Source of the DNA: Phytomonas francai
Taxonomy: Eukaryota > Euglenozoa > Kinetoplastea > Trypanosomatida > Trypanosomatidae
Direction of reading: 5' to 3'
Assembly (NCBI GenBank): GCA_001766655.1
Contig: MJCC01000010.1
Location: 559,257 to 623,256, forward strand
DNA: 64,000 nt
Shown one piece after another: positions 58,510-64,000 of this stretch; position 1 is the stretch's first letter; each line of letters begins with the position of its first letter. The notes beneath the pieces are model-generated. The model searched no databases. It worked only from the letters and a program-made list of their open reading frames with translations, and had not been told where the DNA came from. The translations under genes and the position numbers were made by a program.

Positions 58510-60093
58510 CTACAGCGTTACCAAATCGTCCAACGGATCTACTTGTGGCTCATGGTATGCCACCGTAGGAAGGTGGTCCTTACTTAGCGGTCGTGTGACC
58601 TCTGCAGTAAATAAGCGCGCATACGTCTTTTCATATCGAAGTGGCGTTTTGTCCTCTGCGCTGCTTCCAAACGCGGAAATCATAAGCGGTACGGCCGGTA
58701 AGTAATGACGCTCAAGTGCCGTCAGTTCCCATAAAGTAGAATTAAGAGCATTGGAAAACGCTAAAGGGGCTTCTGGGTCGAAAGGATCCTTCCCTTCAAA
58801 CAGTAACGCGGTCTGGCGTAGAGCATCTTGCTTGCTAGAAAGCGCTGTGGGAACTTTGTGGCTATTCCCGCTCTCTCCTATGCATCTTTCGAGTGTTGGT
58901 GCTAACTGATCACTCTGACCCCTCGAGACATTCTTGGATAATTCATCCCCTTCTTCTGGAAAGACTGCATCTTTGGAAGTTCGATGAATAAGTGCTAAAC
59001 AGTTAGGATGAATCTGGAGTACCTTTCGTGTAAACGGAAGTACAAAGAACAGTACTGGAGCGGGAGCTGCCAACGAAATGCGCAAGACTTTTTTAACAAC
59101 ACTCGCAGCAATGTAAGATGGCACCCTGACAGATGTCATAGACAGATAAAGAAGTTGAAACATTTGATAACGGTGGCGGGAAGCGAACGCATCTGGTGTG
59201 ATCAAGCCATACAACTGTTCATAGAACTGTGGATACTCCAACCCGTTATCCAACATGAGCACAAAAAGACCTTGAAGCGCCATGACAGATATCAAACCGC
59301 CACTACTAAAGCAAGAGCTTAGATAGTCCGCAAGTACAAGTGGGTTGTTCAGGTTTGGCAGTATCACAGGAGCAAGACGATGGAGAAGGTGAATGTGGAG
59401 CAACGTTTCATCAGCATACTCAATGCAACGCATCCATACTGCTGAAAAAAAATGCTTGTGGGCACGCTCAGAGAAAATAGATAGCACACTATTCATAAGA
59501 AGCTTCCGTCGTTCAGATGCATTAGCGTTGACATAGCTGTCTCCAGCTTCAAACTGTTGTTTTTCCTTCTTTAAAAAGGCCCATCGAAGGGTCATGTGCT
59601 GGAAGTCTGGTAAGCCGCGGTTGCAAAAAAGCACGAAAGTGTTCACGATAATATCAGTCAACGATTTATCGTAGCTGCCTTTGGTTTCACCGACACTTTC
59701 GCTGATAGTCAAACGTCTACGCTTTCGGAGATTGCCATCAATGACACTAGCCGCACTTCGAAATAGGAAAAACCATACATCATCTGTGGCTACGAATTCA
59801 CTGTTAGGGTCGCTGAGAGCCTCGCGCATTTCTGCAACCTGTGGGCTGCATATGTCTGGAACAACGTCATCTCGCACAGGATGAAGAAGAGGTGACCTCA
59901 GTAAATGATGGATCTCCGGTAATACTTCAGTATCAAAGGCTCGGCACAATGCTGTGTAGGTTGAACATTTATCACATTTTCCCAGTGCTGCTATAAACTT
60001 TTTACACAGCATTATTAAATATTTCGCTCCGGAATTTGGCAAAAGAACTAAGAAGTCTGATAGAATCTTTGTATATGGATAAAATAGTAACAT
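58510..60093 (-). CDS. NOC4: Nucleolar complex protein NOC4 (CBF/Mak21 family)
   Basis: Product of 527 residues from the ATG at 60093; a longer frame begins only at GTG. The second half matches NOC4 closely. It contains MALQGLFVLMLDNGLEYPQF, then YGLITPDAFASRHRYQMFQL and PSYIAASVVKKVLRISLAAP. FFVLPFTRKVLQIHPNC and DPFDPEAPLAFSNALNSTLW follow, then ELTALERHYLPAV. NOC4 pairs with NOP14 and is needed for maturation and export of the small ribosomal subunit. The first half is a less conserved helical region with a basic patch (NLRKRRRLT). Confidence 0.95.
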   Translation of the reverse strand: MLLFYPYTKILSDFLVLLPNSGAKYLIMLCKKFIAALGKCDKCSTYTALCRAFDTEVLPEIHHLLRSPLLHPVRDDVVPDICSPQVAEMREALSDPNSEFVATDDVWFFLFRSAASVIDGNLRKRRRLTISESVGETKGSYDKSLTDIIVNTFVLFCNRGLPDFQHMTLRWAFLKKEKQQFEAGDSYVNANASERRKLLMNSVLSIFSERAHKHFFSAVWMRCIEYADETLLHIHLLHRLAPVILPNLNNPLVLADYLSSCFSSGGLISVMALQGLFVLMLDNGLEYPQFYEQLYGLITPDAFASRHRYQMFQLLYLSMTSVRVPSYIAASVVKKVLRISLAAPAPVLFFVLPFTRKVLQIHPNCLALIHRTSKDAVFPEEGDELSKNVSRGQSDQLAPTLERCIGESGNSHKVPTALSSKQDALRQTALLFEGKDPFDPEAPLAFSNALNSTLWELTALERHYLPAVPLMISAFGSSAEDKTPLRYEKTYARLFTAEVTRPLSKDHLPTVAYHEPQVDPLDDLVTL

Positions 60094-60435
60094 ATAAAGA
60101 GCAAACAATGGTGTAAAATTAGCCACAGATCAATACAAATACAGTATTGGAAAGAAAAAAGGACAAACATGCAGAATGTAAACAAACTAGCCTCGATCAA
60201 CAGGGCAATGATGTAAATTATTTATTCATATTTATGTCAAAGTATGATGGCAAACGTACCCTCTTATTTGATGTCTATCAGAGATACAAAGAAATAAATA
60301 TTAACAATGAAGACAACGCAAAAAACCTCTTCAGTAACATTCTTTTGGTGCAAAGTTCTGCTTTCACAATATTTTATTTGTGCAAGCCCATGAGGTTATC
60401 TACGAAACGATAATTTAAGAATAGTTTAACCACCG
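60094..60435. other. Spacer before NOC4
   Basis: AT-rich; nothing recognised. Short frame at 60147-60413 on the wrong strand. Confidence 0.6.
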
Positions 60436-60725
60436 CGCGTGTGGTCTGTCAGTGGCACTACTGAAGAACTAGGAACTAGCCTCATTTTTTTACGGCGTTC
60501 CAAAGCAGACCTTCCAGGGAATATTGTACATGGGCTCTGAGGTGAGATTCAGCATTTTCCATTCACCCCAAGACGCTCCAGATGCTCCTTGGCGTGTGCA
60601 AGGCAGGGCGCTCGAGGGGATCCAGACAGCGCAGCGGATCCCCGCTCTGTCTTCTCGCCTGTAGGCGAACTCGGGAGCTTCCGTCCGCGCCACGTGGGGG
60701 CAGAAGACCCTGGTCCTACCGCATC
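60436..60725 (-). repeat. 290-bp GC-rich dispersed repeat, copy 2
   Basis: Inverted match of 34780-35069, equal in length, with three substitutions seen by eye. It lies about 60 bp downstream of the stop of the PP2C-like gene, thus in its 3' UTR or intergenic region, and reads in the sense of transcription. It shares the same open frame of about 77 codons. Confidence 0.85.
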
Positions 60726-60786
60726 CTTGGAGCGGAACCCTGCCACGCCGCGATGGGCGACCCAGCAGGATTGGCACCCAAACCCC
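60726..60786. other. GC-rich join between repeat copy 2 and the PP2C stop
   Basis: Sixty-one GC-rich bases not shared with copy 1. They may be a longer part of the element or unrelated. Confidence 0.5.
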
Positions 60787-61662
60787 TCAACAAGGATGAC
60801 CAGGTAATGGAAGAAGCTCCTCAATCAGCTCAGCACACGGAACGTTCCCCTTCATCAGATCACTCGATGTGGCCGAGGTCACACGAGCTACTAGCGCTGT
60901 GATATCATCTAGTTTCCCGCCCGTATACCGGAACCCCTGCTCGCTGGCATGCTTAGCGAACGGGGAAAGGAACTCACGATTATGTGCATTAAGCGATGCA
61001 TGTTTGCCTATCGCCTCCTCCACTTGTTTGCAGCCATTTTGCTCTACATCCTCTAAATGTTTGATTAGTTCAAAATTATCGATATTATCAAGTACACCGT
61101 CACTCATACAGAGGAATACATCACCCTCCCTAAGCTGAATTTTGGCTTCCTCCCCGAGGTCCGGTGGATCATGAGGAAGCTGGTATGGACAGTTAAATGA
61201 GTGTTGTTGTGTAGTTGTTTGATACAACAACTCCTTCTTTCTCATAACAATAATACCGCAGTCTCCAAGGTTCAGAATAGAGGCAAATGTGTTCTCCACA
61301 ATGGTTGCCATAGTCACCGGACAGCCGCCCGGTTGTGCAGCTGCATTTGCCATTTTCCAACCATAATTCAGAACATTCAGAGCAGAATCCGTTCCCGACT
61401 TGCATACGCTTTCTTTCACCTTCTTTAATGAAAAAGACATGACCTTTCGAGTATACACAGCTGGGTCTACCCCCTGGTCAGAGTACCCACCCACGCCGTC
61501 CGCGACGCTGATGCCGTAGGGATGTGAAAAAAAAGCGTCCTCACCCCCGCGGTAGGCCTTTCCGGGATGTGGAATGCAACACACCCCACGCTGCCCAAAG
61601 GTAAACTGCTGTAACGCAACCGAAGTTTTTATGGAAAACAGCACACACCTGCTATAGTGCAT
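60787..61662 (-). CDS. PTC7/PPTC7-like PP2C phosphatase
   Basis: Product of 291 residues, similar to PPTC7 (about 300). PP2C metal-site motifs are present: GEDAFF near residue 39, ADGVGG near 54, GDCG in LNLGDCGII, SDGVLDNI near 187 and KLDDIT near 258. The block QQHSFNCPYQLP is typical of the PTC7 branch. Yeast Ptc7 is a mitochondrial phosphatase that activates coenzyme Q synthesis. The start of this protein (MHYSRCVLFSIKTSVALQQF) could be a mitochondrial presequence. The last 35 residues after the domain end just before the repeat at 60436-60725. Confidence 0.93.
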   Translation of the reverse strand: MHYSRCVLFSIKTSVALQQFTFGQRGVCCIPHPGKAYRGGEDAFFSHPYGISVADGVGGYSDQGVDPAVYTRKVMSFSLKKVKESVCKSGTDSALNVLNYGWKMANAAAQPGGCPVTMATIVENTFASILNLGDCGIIVMRKKELLYQTTTQQHSFNCPYQLPHDPPDLGEEAKIQLREGDVFLCMSDGVLDNIDNFELIKHLEDVEQNGCKQVEEAIGKHASLNAHNREFLSPFAKHASEQGFRYTGGKLDDITALVARVTSATSSDLMKGNVPCAELIEELLPLPGHPC

Positions 61663-62008
61663 TTCCTTTCGCTGTCAATTTTTCGGGGTCTGTATCTGTG
61701 TGTTCAGAAAGGTAAAAAATCGTAAGTTTATAGTTTTATCTTTGGTTATAAGTAGAAAGTTGGAAAAGATGCAAAATAAAAGGACAGAACATCATGCAAG
61801 CACGAGAATAGCGGAAAAGGGTGTTTCGAACGGAAAAGTAAAAAAAATTGAGAAGTAAATGGGTGCCTTACAAGAGATTTTCATGTCTTTCAGGCCTAAA
61901 TTACGATAATGAAAATACCGCTCTTTGACATATCCCGTCTAGCCCACACTCACGCAGCTCTGAAATACACCATCAAAGTTTATAAGAAAGAATAGCTTTG
62001 AGATGAAC
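61663..62008. other. Spacer
   Basis: AT-rich; nothing recognised. Confidence 0.6.
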
Positions 62009-63493
62009 TCAAGAACGTACAAATTCCTCTTTTGAAGTTCCGTCTGGGTATGTTGTGATACGTGTACCATCAGAGCGATCCAAGATAGAGGACCGATTTG
62101 GATACTCGAAAAGGGTACTGCCATCGGTGCGTACGGTTGTGGTAACACTTTCTGTTTGAAAAACCTTCGTGCCGTCCGTATGAACAAAAGTTCGATCGCC
62201 ATTTCCGTATTGATATTCCCACGATCCATCAGAAAGCTGTATGACCTTAGGTTCCGGTAAATCGCTTTGTGTAGTGGTATTAGCATAGACATTTTCGCTA
62301 GAAGTAGGCGATGGCACATGCTCTTGATCCATTGTCTCTCCCTCCGCTCCACTAGAATTAGGAGATTCTTTGGTCTCTTTCCGATTGGCCTCCGAGGCCC
62401 CAAGACTTCGATAGCCTTCTTCTACCTCTGGGAAACGACCATTCGAAGCCAAACTTTCGCTATGGTTGCTCATATGATGAATATTATCACTCTGCTTCGG
62501 AGTATTAACAGAAATAGAGTTAGCGGGGTCAGCGGAATCAGAAAAGCCTCGAATATTATCCCTGTGCTCTTTGTAATTACGCAGCGCTAACAACGACGCT
62601 TCTCGTTCTTGTATCGCACGAAATTTACAGTGCGCCGTGCGCCGTCCTGGAGAACTAAAATAATTCATCGCTTCAATTAGTTGATTGTTGATGAAGCTCC
62701 ACCGGATGAAGTTTATGCTCTTTTCAGCTACTTGTTTTCGGATTTTCTGAAGCCTTTTGTCGCCATCACCGATCCCAACTGCAGAGAGCGGTGAAAGGTA
62801 ATGTTTCGAAGCAGATATAACGGAAGAGGGATTACGGGAAGCTCGACTCCAAAAGGGTCGCTGAGATGACAGCGATGTCGTATTAGTGGTCACTTCCGCC
62901 TGGGCACTGAGTGCAAGTATTTCATCACAAAGATACTGTTCGGACATATTGATCAGCGCCAGCGGCCACAGACCATACACTAATGGCACGATATTGGAGG
63001 GTAAGTTCATAATGCTGATTTTCTTCCCATCAAAAACAACCCAAGTTCGTCCAGGCGATGCTTGATTGCAAGAGAAAAAATGCAAATCCTCTATAAAGGA
63101 TGAAAACGATCCATAATCATTCACAATTTTAGATAGCAGTTGCTGCGGCACCTGATCCATTTCAGAATTATCAGCAACACATCTCATCTCCATATCATCA
63201 CAGAATGCCTCGGATGATAAGAAATGAACTATTTTCTTTAAACAAGAAACACATATATTGGCTTGAAGAGTCGTTTTAGCCGTGAGTTCTGTTAGCGGAA
63301 GCTTCCTCGAATAAAAGGGACAACCTGGAGTATGAAAAACGGACCCCAAAGTTCTCGAAGAAGCAAACGCTGTAGCAACAACCATTGAGCTTAAGGACAA
63401 ACCCGATAACTCAGGGATGCTTTTCTTTACGATCGGTAGAAGCTTCTCTAATTTGTAACATATATTCTGATTATTCAGAGGTTTTCTGAACAT
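62009..63493 (-). CDS. TCP10/SAS-4-like G-box protein with a possible zinc site
   Basis: Product of 494 residues. The last 80 residues carry short beta repeats of the G-box/TCP10 type (GSWEYQYGNGDR, FVHTDGTKVF, TTTVRTDGSTLFEYPN, ITTYPDGTSKEEF), as in the C-terminus of CPAP/SAS-4. SAS-4 is a centriole or basal-body assembly protein. Near the N-terminus H54, C58, C81 and C84 form a pattern like HxxxC then CxxC (VFHTPGCPFYSRK ... NICVSCLKK), resembling Ada-type metal sites. The middle is mixed, with an ordered part around nt 62930-63110. No coiled coil of the length usual in SAS-4 is seen, so this may be a different G-box protein. Role in the basal body is inference. Confidence 0.7.
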   Translation of the reverse strand: MFRKPLNNQNICYKLEKLLPIVKKSIPELSGLSLSSMVVATAFASSRTLGSVFHTPGCPFYSRKLPLTELTAKTTLQANICVSCLKKIVHFLSSEAFCDDMEMRCVADNSEMDQVPQQLLSKIVNDYGSFSSFIEDLHFFSCNQASPGRTWVVFDGKKISIMNLPSNIVPLVYGLWPLALINMSEQYLCDEILALSAQAEVTTNTTSLSSQRPFWSRASRNPSSVISASKHYLSPLSAVGIGDGDKRLQKIRKQVAEKSINFIRWSFINNQLIEAMNYFSSPGRRTAHCKFRAIQEREASLLALRNYKEHRDNIRGFSDSADPANSISVNTPKQSDNIHHMSNHSESLASNGRFPEVEEGYRSLGASEANRKETKESPNSSGAEGETMDQEHVPSPTSSENVYANTTTQSDLPEPKVIQLSDGSWEYQYGNGDRTFVHTDGTKVFQTESVTTTVRTDGSTLFEYPNRSSILDRSDGTRITTYPDGTSKEEFVRS

Positions 63494-63754
63494 AGCTAAA
63501 AAAGGACAAAAGCGATAGTTGATAAGAGAATGTTCAGCACACCTACGGTGAAATAAACAAAGCTATTAACAACCAATCTATTCACCTTTTAAACCAATGT
63601 ATGAAACTGTGGATCTATTGGTGTATCAATATAAATATAAAGAAACTGTACGAAAATACTAAACAAGCGAAAAAATAAGGATAGCAGTGATCTATTAGGG
63701 CTCCGAATAAAGCTTATTAGGGTGAATAAAGGTGTTTTATTGTCTTGAAGAGAG

Positions 63755-63797
<43 letters not shown>

Positions 63798-64000
63798 ACG
63801 CAATAGCAGTTGAAAAATTCTTTGCTTGGTTTAAAAATCAGAAAAATCATCGGAAAAAGTTTGTCTTCTTTTCATCCTATTATTTGCCTGTGTCTCACGT
63901 GTTAGTCCGTAAAACTTCGCGGCGCGTTGCAATTTGTTCACAGTTTCTTTTGAAAGAAATACCGAGTGTCTAAGGGCTTTCTTAGCCAATGCCCTACCTA
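63494..64000. other. AT-rich end of the window with a TA microsatellite
   Basis: TA run at 63759-63793. No gene recognised; it may be the 3' UTR of the next upstream gene on the minus strand. Confidence 0.55.
63759..63793. repeat. (TA)n microsatellite
   Basis: About 17 TA units near the right edge of the window. Confidence 0.95.

Noticed and set aside
1..64000. tRNA, rRNA, spliced-leader RNA genes and CRISPR arrays
   Set aside because: Looked for by eye (B-box, conserved rRNA stretches, regularly spaced repeats) and none found; a covariance-model scan was not possible.

Overview
The window is nuclear DNA from a kinetoplastid, most likely a trypanosomatid of the Trypanosoma type. The genes are long, lack introns and are arranged head to tail on one strand for tens of kilobases. 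They are separated by AT-rich spacers with polypyrimidine tracts followed by AG, as expected for trans-splicing. Several families are diagnostic or typical of kinetoplastids: the double-GST thiol-dependent reductase TDR1/Tc52, a small Tim with incomplete cysteine motifs, eEF1B-beta and several PP1 genes. TAA, TAG and TGA all act as stops, so the code is standard. I do not assign a species.

Layout. Positions 1-20002 are one plus-strand transcription unit: a leucine-rich-repeat membrane protein cut by the left edge, the proteasome deubiquitinase RPN11, two unrecognised proteins, a 2352-residue ABCC-type transporter and TDR1. A convergent strand switch of about 470 bp follows (20003-20475). From 20476 to the right edge every gene is on the minus strand. 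In map order they are: an unrecognised (possibly API5-like) protein, a Wee1-like kinase, a small Tim, a coiled-coil protein with a C1q-like end, a small mitochondrial membrane protein, a PLOD-type glycosyltransferase with a damaged 5' end, an UBE2J-type E2, RPB6, a mitochondrial helical-repeat protein, a zinc-finger protein, ribosomal protein L13a, a divergent PP1, eEF1B-beta, a Pcc1-like KEOPS subunit, two nearly identical PP1 genes, a small unknown, an NDUFA9-like SDR, a mitochondrial unknown, NOC4, a PTC7-like PP2C phosphatase and a TCP10/SAS-4-like protein.

Most genes are housekeeping, and their order reflects polycistronic transcription rather than shared pathways. The least ordinary part is about 30.7-35.3 kb. 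It holds a GC-rich island without a clean gene, the broken glycosyltransferase and one copy of a 290-bp GC-rich repeat. The second repeat copy, with only three differences seen by eye, lies directly behind the PP2C gene at 60.4-60.7 kb. The two PP1 genes are almost identical across the coding region but not in their flanks, which suggests gene conversion. No tRNA, rRNA, CRISPR array or intact transposon was recognised.

Starts were placed at the first plausible ATG. Where a longer open frame began only at TTG or GTG, the internal ATG was used.
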